Shown piece after piece: positions 16,818-26,442 of a stretch of 62,496 bases of DNA. How positions within the stretch are numbered: the first letter of the stretch is position 1; every line of letters begins with the position of its first letter. Location: the NCBI RefSeq assembly GCF_016583745.1, contig NZ_NRRQ01000016.1, positions 1 through 62,496 of the forward strand. Reading direction: 5' to 3'. A program made the translations under genes and the position numbers. Origin of the DNA: Chromatium okenii (lineage in GTDB: Bacteria > Pseudomonadota > Gammaproteobacteria > Chromatiales > Chromatiaceae). Under the pieces are notes generated by a model. That model worked only from the letters and a program-made list of their open reading frames with translations, did not search any database and was not told the origin of the DNA.

Positions 16818-19800
16818 TCATTCTGCTGCCACCAGCGCCCGCGCTGCGCCAAAATCAGTTTTACCGCTGCCGAGTTTGGGAATCGCCGCCACCGCTTGAA
16901 TCACCGCCGGCAAATGCAGCGGATTCATGCCCGCCGCCAATAATTGCCGCCGCAGCGCGTCAACCTCCACCGCGCCAGCGACCAACAGCACAATCTGCTC
17001 ACCTTTGCGCTCATCGGGCACCGCGACTGCCAGCAGTTCCAACTCCGGCTGCGCCAGCGCCAGCCGTATCTGATCTTCCACCGCGCTCAAACTCACCATC
17101 TCGCCGCCGATTTTGGCAAAGCGCGAGTAGCGATCCACGATGGTCAAAAAGCCATCCGCGTCCAGATGCCCTTTGTCGCCGCTGGCGTACCAACGAATGC
17201 CGTCGCGCTCGTGAATCACCGCCGCTGTTTTATCCGGCGCATCGAGATAACCGCGCATCACCTGCACCCCGCCGATCAAAATCAAGCCATCTGTGCCCGG
17301 CGTCAGCTCCGCGCCAGTCGTCGGCTCAACAATGCGAAAACACGTCCCCGGCAGCGGCATTCCCACCGTGCCCAGCCGCGAACTCGACTGCGTTTTCCAG
17401 TTATCCAGATCAAGCGCGTTGGGCACATTGACACTCGCCACCGGCGTCGTCTCGGTCGCGCCATAACCCTCATAAATCGGCAGATAAAACTTCAGCGCAA
17501 ACGCCTCACGCACCGCCGAACCCAGTCGCTCTGCGCCAGCAATCACCAGCCGCAGCGATTGCAACATCAGCGGATCAACGCGCTGGTGGCGGACGTAGAG
17601 CCGCAAAAAGGTCGCAGTGCTGAAAAACAGCGTGGCGCGATGGCGGGCAATCGCTTTGGCGGTGCCGAGCACGTCAGTCGGATCGGGATGGCAAATCAAC
17701 GGAATGCCTTCTAGCAGCGGCAGCACCGTCGTCACCGTCAAGCCAAACGCATGAAATAACGGCAGATTCGCCAACACGCGCTCTTCATCCTGCACATTGA
17801 GCACCTCAGCGGTTTGCTGCACGTTGGCAACCAGATTGCGATGCGTCAGTTCGATGCCTTTGGGCACACCTTCGCTGCCGCTGGAGAACAAAATCGCTGC
17901 CGTTGCCGTCGGCGCAGTGGGGCGCAGCAGCAACCGCCGCAGCGCCCACTGCGGCAACACGCTGACCAGCACCAGCCGCGTCAACGCCGCACTGCGTCCG
18001 ATCTCAGCGCGGAGGATTTCGAGCCGATGCAGCGTCACTGCCGGCAGCGCGGCGGGCAGATCAATCCCGCGCTGCTCCAGCCGCCGTAAAAACCGCTCCG
18101 CCGTGATGACGTGACGAATGCCCGCCTGCGCCACGCTCGCCCGCAGCGCCTCCGCGCCAGCGGTGTAGTTGAGATTGACCACCGTTTTGCCCAGCGCCAG
18201 CGCCGCCAGATTGACGATCACCCCGGCGCTACTCGGCGGCAACGCAATCCCGATCACCGGCTCCGGCACGAGCTGGCGCAGCCGCGCTGCAAATAGCCAG
18301 ACTGCCGTCAGCAACCGGCGATTGGTCAACGTCCCGCCGCTGGAATCAATCACCGTCACGGCGCTGCGCTGACGGCTCGCCGTCGCCAACCACACTTCTG
18401 GCACCGTCGGCACTTGCGCAACGTGACGCTGCCACGCGGCGACGGACAGTTGAAACACCGCTTGCTTGACCGTTTCTGCGCCCGCCGTCAGCGCCAGCGG
18501 CTGCCCAAATGCGATGCAGACTTCACGGCGTCCGCGCACTCGCCGCTGGCGTTTGAGCGCGGTGCTGGCGCAGGAAAAGCGGCTGCCCCACAACCCGCGC
18601 TGATAAAACGGGATGATCACGCCGTGCTGCGCAGCTTGGGCGGCTAATTCAAAACCACGCTTAAAATCAGACAGTTGTCCGTTACGGCTCAACGTGCCTT
18701 CGGGAAAAACGCACACCACTTCACCGGCATCGAGCACTTCAGCAACGCTGCGAATGGCTTGGCGACTGCTGGCGCGGGAAATCGGAATCACGCCAAACAC
18801 ATCCAGCAACCAGCGCCAGCCCCAGTGTTGATAAATGGCGCGTTCCATCACGAAACGCACCGGACGCGGGCTGGCGATTTGCAGCAGCGCCCAATCAATC
18901 CAACTGACGTGATTGCCCAGCAACAAGACGCCACCGCTCGGCGGGAGCTGTTCTAAACCAATGATTGTTAAGCGATACCGCGCTGAGATCGCGCCGTGAA
19001 TCAGGACGCGCACCAAAGCTTGTGGCAACTGCGTGAGGCTGTAACCCGCGCCAATCACGGCGATCACGGCCAGCGCCAGCAACAACACCAAGCTGCTGAG
19101 ATTGAAATACGCAGCGGCGACCGTGAGCACTAAAAACGCGAGCATCAGATTGTTTTGAATGAAGTTATTAGCGGCCAAGATGCGCCCCAACTGCTCCGGC
19201 GGCGCTTGCGCTTGCATCAGGGCGTTGAGCGGCACCAGCAGAAATCCCGCCAACACGCCGAGACTGAAAAAGTTGAGCGTGTGCGCAATGACGCTGCTGA
19301 GAGTTGGCAAAATAAACAGCGTAATGGCGATGCCGATTGCGCCCACCGGAATCAGCGCGGTGGCGATGTGATCGCGTGATAGGCGACCGGCGATGATGGA
19401 GCCGCCGATGATGCCCAGCCCGGAGCAGGCCAACATTCCTTGAATGACGATGGTGTTGGTGACGCCGAGCGCGTCTTTGGCGAAGGCGGGAAAGACCGCC
19501 AACAGCACCTGCGAAATCGCCCAAAACAGCGCCAAGCCGATGATTGCCCGCCAAATAATGGGTTGCGCGTGGGTACGGCGCAGGTTGTCGCGCAGTGAGC
19601 GGCCGCTGCGATATGCCGCCCAATCAAATGCTGCGATTTGAGTGGCGGCGCGGTGCGGTAAACGATACGCCAGCGTGACTTCAACCAATGAACACAACAC
19701 CAATAACCAACCTAATGGTGCAATGAAGTGCATCACATCATTGGGCGTGGCAAATACAGCGGTGCTCAATTGCTGTTCAAACAGAATTGAAAATACAAAA

Positions 19801-20264
19801 ATGCCAGTAAGAATTGCGGTAGTTGTAGCGGCTTGCACCCAACCATTCGCGGCAGCGAGTGCCGGGGTGCCGACTAATTCTTTAATAAACCCGTATTTCG
19901 CTGGTGAATAAATTGCTGCTTGTGCGCCCAATAAAAAGGTCATCGCAAAAGCTGCCCAAAACCAGCCGAGATAATAAAACAGAGTGATTGCCAACGTGAG
20001 CGCGACGGCAAACCACGCGCTAATCCGCATCACCTGATTTTTAGGAAACCGGTCGGATAAATACCCTGACGGTGTAAATAATAAAACGAAGGGTAACAAG
20101 ATCAGCGCGTTGACAATTGCAGTGAATAAAATTTGCGCGTCGCCGTCATAGGTTTTGAAGAGCGTATTTTGAATGATGATCTTGTGCCCTAAATCCACAA
20201 ACGCATTCAAAAATAGCATCACGAGATACGATAAAAAACCGGTAATGCGGAACAATTGTCCCAT
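16818..20264 (-). CDS. aas: Three-part LplT-PlsC-Aas fusion (lysophospholipid transport and reacylation)
   Basis: A 1148-residue fusion. The first 410 residues are a 12-helix MFS transporter like LplT, which flips lysophospholipid into the inner leaflet. Next is a PlsC acyltransferase with NHVSWIDW (about 445) and FPEGTLSRNG (about 523). The C-terminal 500 residues are an AMP-forming acyl-ACP synthetase with ILFSSGSEGVPKGIELTH (about 790), YGATETTP and ASGDKGHLD. Together they re-acylate 2-lysophosphatidylethanolamine. In E. coli LplT and Aas are separate; the fused version is known in other Proteobacteria. I chose ATG 20264 because GAGGG lies four bases upstream; a TTG at 20279 is weaker. 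Confidence 0.88.
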   Translation of the reverse strand: MGQLFRITGFLSYLVMLFLNAFVDLGHKIIIQNTLFKTYDGDAQILFTAIVNALILLPFVLLFTPSGYLSDRFPKNQVMRISAWFAVALTLAITLFYYLGWFWAAFAMTFLLGAQAAIYSPAKYGFIKELVGTPALAAANGWVQAATTTAILTGIFVFSILFEQQLSTAVFATPNDVMHFIAPLGWLLVLCSLVEVTLAYRLPHRAATQIAAFDWAAYRSGRSLRDNLRRTHAQPIIWRAIIGLALFWAISQVLLAVFPAFAKDALGVTNTIVIQGMLACSGLGIIGGSIIAGRLSRDHIATALIPVGAIGIAITLFILPTLSSVIAHTLNFFSLGVLAGFLLVPLNALMQAQAPPEQLGRILAANNFIQNNLMLAFLVLTVAAAYFNLSSLVLLLALAVIAVIGAGYSLTQLPQALVRVLIHGAISARYRLTIIGLEQLPPSGGVLLLGNHVSWIDWALLQIASPRPVRFVMERAIYQHWGWRWLLDVFGVIPISRASSRQAIRSVAEVLDAGEVVCVFPEGTLSRNGQLSDFKRGFELAAQAAQHGVIIPFYQRGLWGSRFSCASTALKRQRRVRGRREVCIAFGQPLALTAGAETVKQAVFQLSVAAWQRHVAQVPTVPEVWLATASRQRSAVTVIDSSGGTLTNRRLLTAVWLFAARLRQLVPEPVIGIALPPSSAGVIVNLAALALGKTVVNLNYTAGAEALRASVAQAGIRHVITAERFLRRLEQRGIDLPAALPAVTLHRLEILRAEIGRSAALTRLVLVSVLPQWALRRLLLRPTAPTATAAILFSSGSEGVPKGIELTHRNLVANVQQTAEVLNVQDEERVLANLPLFHAFGLTVTTVLPLLEGIPLICHPDPTDVLGTAKAIARHRATLFFSTATFLRLYVRHQRVDPLMLQSLRLVIAGAERLGSAVREAFALKFYLPIYEGYGATETTPVASVNVPNALDLDNWKTQSSSRLGTVGMPLPGTCFRIVEPTTGAELTPGTDGLILIGGVQVMRGYLDAPDKTAAVIHERDGIRWYASGDKGHLDADGFLTIVDRYSRFAKIGGEMVSLSAVEDQIRLALAQPELELLAVAVPDERKGEQIVLLVAGAVEVDALRRQLLAAGMNPLHLPAVIQAVAAIPKLGSGKTDFGAARALVAAE

Positions 20265-20290
20265 AACACCCTCGCTCAATAATTGATTGA

Positions 20291-20353
20291 GTTGTCAGTT
20301 ATCGGCGACAACCGTGCTTTTTACTGACAACCGCTAACTGAAAACTGACAACT
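20291..20353. repeat. Dispersed GTCAGTT palindrome, copy 5
   Basis: Arms GTTGTCAGTTATCGGCGAC and CAACCGCTAACTGAAAACTG, then ACAACTTTTTT. It lies between the aas fusion and the diguanylate cyclase gene. Read on the plus strand it ends in a T run, so it could also act as a terminator. Confidence 0.65.
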
Positions 20354-20356
20354 TTT

Positions 20357-22681
20357 TTATGGTGTTGATGCGTGCCACTGCCCCGCAATCACCCGATTAC
20401 GTCCTGCGGTTTTGGCGTGATATAACAATTCATCAGCGCGGTGATAAGCCATTTCCCAATTCAACATCATCACTTGTGCAGCAGTGGGGTCAGTCAGAAT
20501 ACACACTAAACCCAATGACAGGGTAACAACTGGCGCGATGGCATTGTATGCGTGAGGAATGGCGAGCTGTTCTGCGCCGCTGCGTAATGATTCCGCAAAC
20601 ACAAGCGCCGCTTCTTGATTGGTTTCCGTAAGCAACACGGCGAATTCTTCGCCGCCAATCCGAAACGCAAAATCACTGCCGCGCCGGGTATGAAAGTTTA
20701 ATAATTCACCCACGCGCTTTAAGACGACATCTCCGGCGGGATGACCATAATTGTCGTTATACAATTTGAAATAATCAATATCAATCACTAACAAGTGCAG
20801 CGGGCGCTGTTCGCGCAGTGCTCGCCGCCATTCGCGTTCCATGACTTCATGGAAATGACGGCGATTAAATAAGCCGGTGAGTTCGTCAGTGATGGTTAAT
20901 AAGGTGATGCGGATATTGGCAGCGCGTAAGGCGTCATTTAAGCGGCTGAGGCGATGTGTCCACACTGACATGACAATCAATAATAAAATGCCGCCGGTGA
21001 AATACGGCCACAGCCAGCGATAATCGGCGGGCTGTTCATAGCGAATTGAAATCCAGTGGGCGCGAATCGCTTGAATCTCTTCAGGATGTAAGCTGGCGAC
21101 GGCTTTGGAGAGCGCCGATAATAATAACGGTAATTCTTTGCGCACGGCGATGGCTAATTCATAGTATTCATCGAGATTGCCAGCAATTTTGATATTGAGA
21201 ATGTTGTTGTGCTGCGCTATCCAAGTAATCGTGGGCAATAAGTCGATATAACCAAACGCATTGCCGTTGGCAACGGCACGAATCGCGGTGGCGACATCTG
21301 GCGCTTCTACAATACGCATGGCGGGATAATGACGGCGCAATAATTCAATCGCAGCGTGACCAGATACCATGATAAAGGTTTGATTAAAATAGTGATCGAG
21401 GGTGCCATCAAACGTATTATCAGACCGAATGGCAAGCACCAGCGGTTCGGTTAATAGTGGGCGCGTGAAATTGAGATATTCGCTGCGTTCGGGCGTAATT
21501 GCGGCACCGGAAATCATGTCGCAGCGTCCGGCACGAATGGCGCTGAGTGATTCCTCCCAACTGGCGGTACGCACTAATTCGGTGCTGCGTCCCAAACGCT
21601 GCATTAATTCGGTAATTAAGTCGTGCAAAATGCCTTGATGAGTGCCGTCTGGCAGCAAGGCTTCAATCGGCATCCAATTCGGATCAATGCACAATCGAAT
21701 TGCGCCGAGCCGATCTAAAAATTCAGTTTCGTCATTATTCAAAATCACGCGGGTGGTGAGCGATTGCACGTTATCAAGCGGAGTTAAAAACCAGCGGGCT
21801 TGAATGCGCTGGCGCTCGTCATCACCGAGCGCAGTTAAGGCTTTGTTAATAATTGAAATGGCTTCTGGCCAATCGGTGCGAACGCCAAAAGCAAGCTCCA
21901 GCGATTCATTGATTGATAACGCAAATTGTAAATAAGGGCTGCCAATACGATTGGCGCGATACAGCATTGAGCCGTTGTCGAAAGTGGCGTCAACGCGCCC
22001 GCTGGAAACGGCGTCAATCACGGCGTCGACGCTGTCGAGCGGGACGATGTGCGAGCGGGGGAAGCCTTGCGCGATCTTTTCATCAGCGAGGTTGCCGCGA
22101 TGAATGGCGATAGTGCGTCCGTCCAAATCGGCGCGGGTGCGGATGTTGTGCGGGTTGCCTTTGGTGACGAGAACGAATTTATTAAGGCGGATGTAAGGGT
22201 CGGAAAAATTGAGATAAGTGCGGCGTTCGGGGTGAATGCCGCCGGTGCTCAGGCCGTCAATCTCGCGCCGTTGCGCTTGTTCTTGCCGCAGCCGCCAGTC
22301 GCCGGGCAGCAGGCGGATGTCTAAACCGGTGAGGCGCTTGATCTGCGCGAGGATGTCGGCGTCATAACCGCTGACGTGACCGTCGGAGCCGACGATGACG
22401 TAAGGTTCCCACGCATCGCTGGTGCCGAGCGTGAGCACGGGATGGGCTTGAATGAATGCGCGTTCAGCGGTCGTGAGCGTGACGGGGGGCGCAGTGTGCG
22501 CGTGTGCAGACGACGGCCATGCAGCGGGCGCGATGGTGATGACGAGGAGAAATCGCCAGAGCCAGCCGCTGAGTTGGGGGACGACCGTCATCACCATGTG
22601 CCGCGTTAATAATGAGTTGAGACTATTTTGCATCCTGAGCGTCCGAGATATTCCGCGCAACCGCGCTATTGGGCGTTTCAT
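20357..22681 (-). CDS. Diguanylate cyclase with two periplasmic solute-binding domains
   Basis: A 774-residue sensor. A signal anchor ends near SSAHA (about residue 60). Two consecutive SBP_bac_3 modules follow (about 65-300 and 310-550; YDADILAQI marks the first). A membrane helix at about 570-590 leads to a GGDEF domain with LTGLFNRRHF, DIDYFKLYNDNYGH and the active-site loop GGEEF (about 677). An RGSD inhibitory I-site lies five residues before it. The protein should make cyclic di-GMP in response to a small periplasmic ligand, probably an amino acid or similar compound. The start is uncertain: 22681 gives a long cytoplasmic leader, and internal Met codons at about residues 17 and 29 are alternatives. 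Confidence 0.85.
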   Translation of the reverse strand: MKRPIARLRGISRTLRMQNSLNSLLTRHMVMTVVPQLSGWLWRFLLVITIAPAAWPSSAHAHTAPPVTLTTAERAFIQAHPVLTLGTSDAWEPYVIVGSDGHVSGYDADILAQIKRLTGLDIRLLPGDWRLRQEQAQRREIDGLSTGGIHPERRTYLNFSDPYIRLNKFVLVTKGNPHNIRTRADLDGRTIAIHRGNLADEKIAQGFPRSHIVPLDSVDAVIDAVSSGRVDATFDNGSMLYRANRIGSPYLQFALSINESLELAFGVRTDWPEAISIINKALTALGDDERQRIQARWFLTPLDNVQSLTTRVILNNDETEFLDRLGAIRLCIDPNWMPIEALLPDGTHQGILHDLITELMQRLGRSTELVRTASWEESLSAIRAGRCDMISGAAITPERSEYLNFTRPLLTEPLVLAIRSDNTFDGTLDHYFNQTFIMVSGHAAIELLRRHYPAMRIVEAPDVATAIRAVANGNAFGYIDLLPTITWIAQHNNILNIKIAGNLDEYYELAIAVRKELPLLLSALSKAVASLHPEEIQAIRAHWISIRYEQPADYRWLWPYFTGGILLLIVMSVWTHRLSRLNDALRAANIRITLLTITDELTGLFNRRHFHEVMEREWRRALREQRPLHLLVIDIDYFKLYNDNYGHPAGDVVLKRVGELLNFHTRRGSDFAFRIGGEEFAVLLTETNQEAALVFAESLRSGAEQLAIPHAYNAIAPVVTLSLGLVCILTDPTAAQVMMLNWEMAYHRADELLYHAKTAGRNRVIAGQWHASTP

Positions 22682-22780
22682 TGCCCAGTGTGAAATTCTG
22701 CGTTACCTTGCCGCGTTTTCAATCATTTGCTTCATCGCTCCGGTATTGCGTCTTCTGCCGCAGCGATGGCGAGAATTGTC

Positions 22781-24295
22781 ATGTGCGGCATCGTTGGCAT
22801 CGTCGGTAAAAGTCCCGTTAATCAAGCACTTTATGATGCGCTGCTGGTGTTGCAGCATCGTGGACAGGATGCCGCTGGCATCGTCACCTGTCAGGGCGAG
22901 CGTCTGTTCCTACGCAAAGATAATGGGTTGGCACGCGACGTCTTCCAAACCCGTCACATGATTCAATTGCGCGGCACGCTCGGCATCGGTCATGTCCGTT
23001 ATCCCACCGCTGGCGCGGCGAGTTCCGCCGAAGCGCAGCCGTTTTATGTCAATTCCCCTTATGGCATTGTATTAGCGCACAACGGCAATTTGACCAATGC
23101 GGATGCGTTAAAACGCGATCTTTTTGTTGATGATTTGCGGCATCTCAATACCGATTCTGATTCGGAAGTGCTATTAAATGTCTTTGCGCACGAATTGCAG
23201 CAACAGGGCAAATTGCGTATTGACGAGCAAGATATTTTTCGTGCCGTGACGGGAGTGCATCGACGTTGTCGCGGTGGTTATGCGGCAGTGGCAATGATTC
23301 CCGGCTTTGGTGTTTTTGGCTTTCGTGATCCCAATGGCATTCGTCCTTTAATTTATGGACGGCGCGAAACCAGCGATGGCGTGGAATACATGATTGCTTC
23401 TGAAAGCGTCGCATTAGATGCGCTCGGTTTCAAAATTGTGGCGGATGTTGCGCCGGGTGAAGCGGTGTTAATGACGATTGATGGGCAATTGTACACTCAG
23501 CAATGTGCGCCGCAGCCAATTCTCTCACCCTGCATTTTTGAATTCGTTTATTTTGCGCGTCCTGATTCAATCATTGACAACATTTCAGTCTATAAAGCCC
23601 GCTCGCGGATGGGTAAAAAGCTGGCAACTAAAATTAAACGTGAATGGTCAACTCACGATATTGATGTCGTGATTCCTATTCCAGACACCAGCCGCACCGC
23701 CGCATTGCAATTAGCCAATCATCTGGGCGTGTCTTATGCCGAAGGGTTTATTAAAAACCGCTATATCGGCCGCACCTTTATCATGCCGGGGCAAAAGGTG
23801 CGCAAGAAATCAGTGCGACAAAAACTCAACGCCATCAGTTTAGAATTTCGCAAGAAAAACGTGCTATTAGTAGATGATTCCATTGTGCGCGGCACCACTT
23901 CACAGCAGATTATTCAAATGGCACGCGAAGCTGGCGCTCATCAAGTTTATTTCGCTTCAGCAGCGCCGCCGGTGCGGTATCCGAATGTGTATGGCATTGA
24001 TATGCCGGCTGCGAGTGAATTGATTGCGCACGGGCGCAGCGATGAAGAAGTCGCACGCGAATTGGGCGCGGATGGATTGTTGTTTCAAGATTTGAATGAT
24101 TTAATTGTGGCGGTGCAGAAAAAAGGTAAAAGTCACGTTGATCGTTTTGATACTTCCGTTTTTGATGGCGTGTATATTACTGGCGATGTCACGCCGGAAT
24201 ATTTGCGCAGTTTAGAAGCACGGCGCAATGATCGTGCGAAACATCCGCATTTAATGAATTGCGAGACGGCGCTTGATCTTTATAATTCGGATTAA
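22781..24295 (+). CDS. purF: Amidophosphoribosyltransferase
   Basis: A 504-residue enzyme that makes 5-phosphoribosylamine from PRPP and glutamine, the committed step of purine synthesis. MCGIVGIVG places the glutaminase nucleophile Cys at position 2, exposed after Met removal; this fixes the start at 22781 rather than the longer frame from 22727. [11 protein letters not shown] and the PRPP loop [13 protein letters not shown] are present. metZ follows, as in Pseudomonas (cvpA-purF-metZ order). No cvpA precedes it here; the divergent neighbour is a diguanylate cyclase. Confidence 0.95.
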   Translation: MCGIVGIVGKSPVNQALYDALLVLQHRGQDAAGIVTCQGERLFLRKDNGLARDVFQTRHMIQLRGTLGIGHVRYPTAGAASSAEAQPFYVNSPYGIVLAHNGNLTNADALKRDLFVDDLRHLNTDSDSEVLLNVFAHELQQQGKLRIDEQDIFRAVTGVHRRCRGGYAAVAMIPGFGVFGFRDPNGIRPLIYGRRETSDGVEYMIASESVALDALGFKIVADVAPGEAVLMTIDGQLYTQQCAPQPILSPCIFEFVYFARPDSIIDNISVYKARSRMGKKLATKIKREWSTHDIDVVIPIPDTSRTAALQLANHLGVSYAEGFIKNRYIGRTFIMPGQKVRKKSVRQKLNAISLEFRKKNVLLVDDSIVRGTTSQQIIQMAREAGAHQVYFASAAPPVRYPNVYGIDMPAASELIAHGRSDEEVARELGADGLLFQDLNDLIVAVQKKGKSHVDRFDTSVFDGVYITGDVTPEYLRSLEARRNDRAKHPHLMNCETALDLYNSD

Positions 24296-24320
24296 ATTCC
24301 CGTCTGTTGATCATCACTGC

Positions 24321-24371
24321 GGCAGTTGCATTTAACGTAATACTGACAACTGATAACCGACAACTGCCAAC
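24321..24371. repeat. Dispersed GTCAGTT palindrome, copy 6
   Basis: GGCAGTTGCATTTAACG faces ACTGACAACTGATAACCG then ACAACTGCCAAC, in the purF-metZ gap just before the metZ start. Confidence 0.6.
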
Positions 24372-24377
24372 TTTCTA

Positions 24378-25619
24378 TTGAGTACATCGCCTGTGGAATT
24401 CACAACTGAATTAGAAAACCCGCTGTTGTCATCACAGAATTGGGAAGAATTGCAGTTCGCTACTCGCGCCATTCGCACCGGTCATCACCGCACGGCGGAG
24501 GGTGAACACAGCGAGCCAATTTTCACAACCTCCAGCTATGTGTTTGCCAGCGCGGCTGAAGCTGCGGCGCGGTTCAGTGGTGCGCAAGCGGGCAACATTT
24601 ATTCACGTTTCACCAATCCGACCGTGCGGGCGTTCGAGGAACGGCTGGCGACGTTGGAAGGTGGCGACTGCGCGGTGGCGACTGCGTCGGGCATGGCGGC
24701 GATCTTGGCGACGTGCATGGGCTTGTTGCGCAGCGGTGAGCGGATCGTGGCGTCGCGCAGTCTGTTTGGCAGCACAACCATGTTGTTTAACAAGTATTTA
24801 GCGCGGTTTGGCATTGAGACCGTGTATGTGCCGCCGACTGATTTGGGCGCGTGGGAAGCGGCAATTGATGACCGCACGCGGCTGTTGTTTTGCGAGACGC
24901 CGTCCAATCCGCTGATGGAAATGGTCGATCTGCGCCAGCTCGCCGATCTCGCCCATCGTCACGACTGCCTGCTGGCGGTGGATAACTGCTTTTGCACCCC
25001 GGCGCTGCAACGTCCGCTGGAATTCGGCGCAGATGTGGTGGTGCATTCGGCGACGAAATATCTTGACGGACAAGGGCGCTGCGTCGGCGGCGCGGTGGTC
25101 GGCAATCGCCAAATCGTCGGCGAGGAGGTGTACGGCGTGTTGCGCACCGCCGGAGTGACGCTGAGTCCGTTTAATGCGTGGATTTTTCTGAAGGGCTTGG
25201 AAACGTTGGAATTACGGATGCTGGCGCATTCTCAAAACGCCGCGCAGCTCGCCGCGTGGCTGCACACGCAACCGGCGGTCGCGCAGGTCTATTACCCCGG
25301 TTTGCCCGGCCATCCGCAGCAGCATCTCGTCGGTAGCCAACAGCGCACTGGCGGCGGCATCGTCACTTTTGCGGTACACGGCGGACAGGCGGCGGCGTGG
25401 CAATTGATTGATGCCACGCGGCTGCTGTCGATTACCGCCAATCTCGGCGACACCAAAACCACGATCACGCATCCGGCGACCACCACGCACGGGCGCTTGA
25501 CGGCGGAGGAACGCGCTGCGGTGGGGATTAGCGATGGCTTGATTCGGATTGCGGTCGGATTAGAATCAATTCACGATATTCAAGCGGATTTAGCATTTCA
25601 CACGCTGCCACCATTATGA
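24378..25619 (+). CDS. metZ: O-succinylhomoserine sulfhydrylase
   Basis: A PLP enzyme of the Cys/Met metabolism family, about 413 residues. It makes homocysteine from O-succinylhomoserine and sulfide. Visible residues are YSRFTNPTV, the cofactor-stacking region after ASGMAAI, the Asp in LLAVDNCFCTP and the PLP Lys in VVHSATKYLDGQGR. The QGRCVGGAVVG segment is typical of MetZ rather than MetB. No ATG exists near the N-terminus: the start must be TTG 24378 or GTG 24393. Gene order after purF agrees with Pseudomonas. The stop overlaps the next gene (ATGA), coupling metZ translation to a toxin-antitoxin-like pair. Confidence 0.88.
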   Translation: MSTSPVEFTTELENPLLSSQNWEELQFATRAIRTGHHRTAEGEHSEPIFTTSSYVFASAAEAAARFSGAQAGNIYSRFTNPTVRAFEERLATLEGGDCAVATASGMAAILATCMGLLRSGERIVASRSLFGSTTMLFNKYLARFGIETVYVPPTDLGAWEAAIDDRTRLLFCETPSNPLMEMVDLRQLADLAHRHDCLLAVDNCFCTPALQRPLEFGADVVVHSATKYLDGQGRCVGGAVVGNRQIVGEEVYGVLRTAGVTLSPFNAWIFLKGLETLELRMLAHSQNAAQLAAWLHTQPAVAQVYYPGLPGHPQQHLVGSQQRTGGGIVTFAVHGGQAAAWQLIDATRLLSITANLGDTKTTITHPATTTHGRLTAEERAAVGISDGLIRIAVGLESIHDIQADLAFHTLPPL

Positions 25620-25903
25620 AAGATGACCACAGTGAGCAATTGTTTAGTGCGCATGTTAAGCAAGGAGAACGCGCTTTTGCGCAATTGCGCGTCTGGCGCG
25701 TCACCAACACCACCACGCACCATTCCCAATTAAAATATCGGCTGGCTTTCATTGTGAATGGCGGCTGCGCCTTTTCTCTGGATAATGACACGGGAGCCGG
25801 ACGACAACTGGCACATCCTGCATTAACGCCCGAAGCAGTTTTAACTGAATTATTAAATGAATTTTGGCAACGGGTTGATGAATATCACGCGGGGCAAGTA
25901 TGA
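25616..25903 (+). CDS. TumE-like (DUF6516) putative toxin
   Basis: A 95-residue protein. The pattern LRVWRV..THHSQLKYRLAFIVNG followed by DND and a short C-terminal helix fits the DUF6516/TumE family, which is annotated as the toxin of a toxin-antitoxin pair. The next gene encodes a matching helix-turn-helix partner, which supports the call. Its ATG overlaps the metZ stop and its own stop overlaps the partner start, so all three are translationally linked. The molecular activity of TumE proteins is not something I can read from the sequence. Confidence 0.65.
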   Translation: MKDDHSEQLFSAHVKQGERAFAQLRVWRVTNTTTHHSQLKYRLAFIVNGGCAFSLDNDTGAGRQLAHPALTPEAVLTELLNEFWQRVDEYHAGQV

Positions 25904-26238
25904 GCATGGTGACAATTGGTGTTTTACAGCGCGATGCAATTAACGCTCGTTTTATAAAAGCATTTAATGGTGATGCGCAAGATCATTTTCGTGGTTTTGA
26001 AACGACTGCTGATTTGTGGAAAACCTTGACGCCGCGCCGCTGGGCAATTCTCAACGCCATCACTGGCTTGGGACCGGTCAGTTTATGTGAAATCGTGCGG
26101 CGGGTGGGTTGCCAAGTGAAAATTGTGCATGAAGATGTCGCAGTGTTAGTTAATGCTGGCTTATTAAATCGCCGCAAAGATGGCGCGATTGAATTTCCTT
26201 TTGATGCGGTGCATGTTGATTTTATGTTGCGACCGTGA
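25900..26238 (+). CDS. TumA-like winged-helix antitoxin/regulator
   Basis: A 112-residue DNA-binding protein with a winged helix-turn-helix between about residues 40 and 95: LTPRRWAILNAI, then LCEIVRRVGCQVKIVHEDVAVL and a wing ending in IEFPF. It resembles the HVO_A0114-type regulators paired with DUF6516 proteins. It overlaps the upstream TumE-like gene by four bases. By analogy it would neutralise the toxin and repress its own promoter, but the pair has no obvious promoter separate from metZ. Confidence 0.7.
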   Translation: MSMVTIGVLQRDAINARFIKAFNGDAQDHFRGFETTADLWKTLTPRRWAILNAITGLGPVSLCEIVRRVGCQVKIVHEDVAVLVNAGLLNRRKDGAIEFPFDAVHVDFMLRP

Positions 26239-26243
26239 AAGTT

Positions 26244-26380
26244 GTAGGTTGGGTTGACCGCGTCAACCCAACTGCAAAGCATGAAAAACCCAACTCCCTT
26301 GTGCGACAACGGTGTAATTCAATCGCAGTGATGTTGGCGTCAGTTGTTGGGTTGCCAACAGCGGCAACCCAACCTACACA
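26244..26380. repeat. MITE-like element with GTAGGTTGGGTT ends
   Basis: The segment starts TGTAGGTTGGGTTGACC and ends CAACCCAACCTACAC, giving inverted ends of about 11 bases, and has inner hairpins at both ends. It has no coding capacity. Similar GTAGGTTGGGTT sequences recur in many bacterial genomes. It lies directly after the TumA-like gene. Confidence 0.6.
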
Positions 26381-26383
26381 TAA

Positions 26384-26416
26384 AAACCCCGCGCTGTTGA
26401 ATGACAGCGCGGGGTT
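26384..26416. terminator. Strong Rho-independent terminator
   Basis: AACCCCGCGCTG and CAGCGCGGGGTT form a 12-bp GC-rich stem with an 8-base loop, followed by ATTTTATT on the plus strand. On the minus strand the preceding AAAAA gives a T run too, so it can end both the metZ operon and the convergent CMD-family gene. Confidence 0.88.
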
Positions 26417-26442
26417 ATTTTATTCAGCAGTCAGTCATTGAC

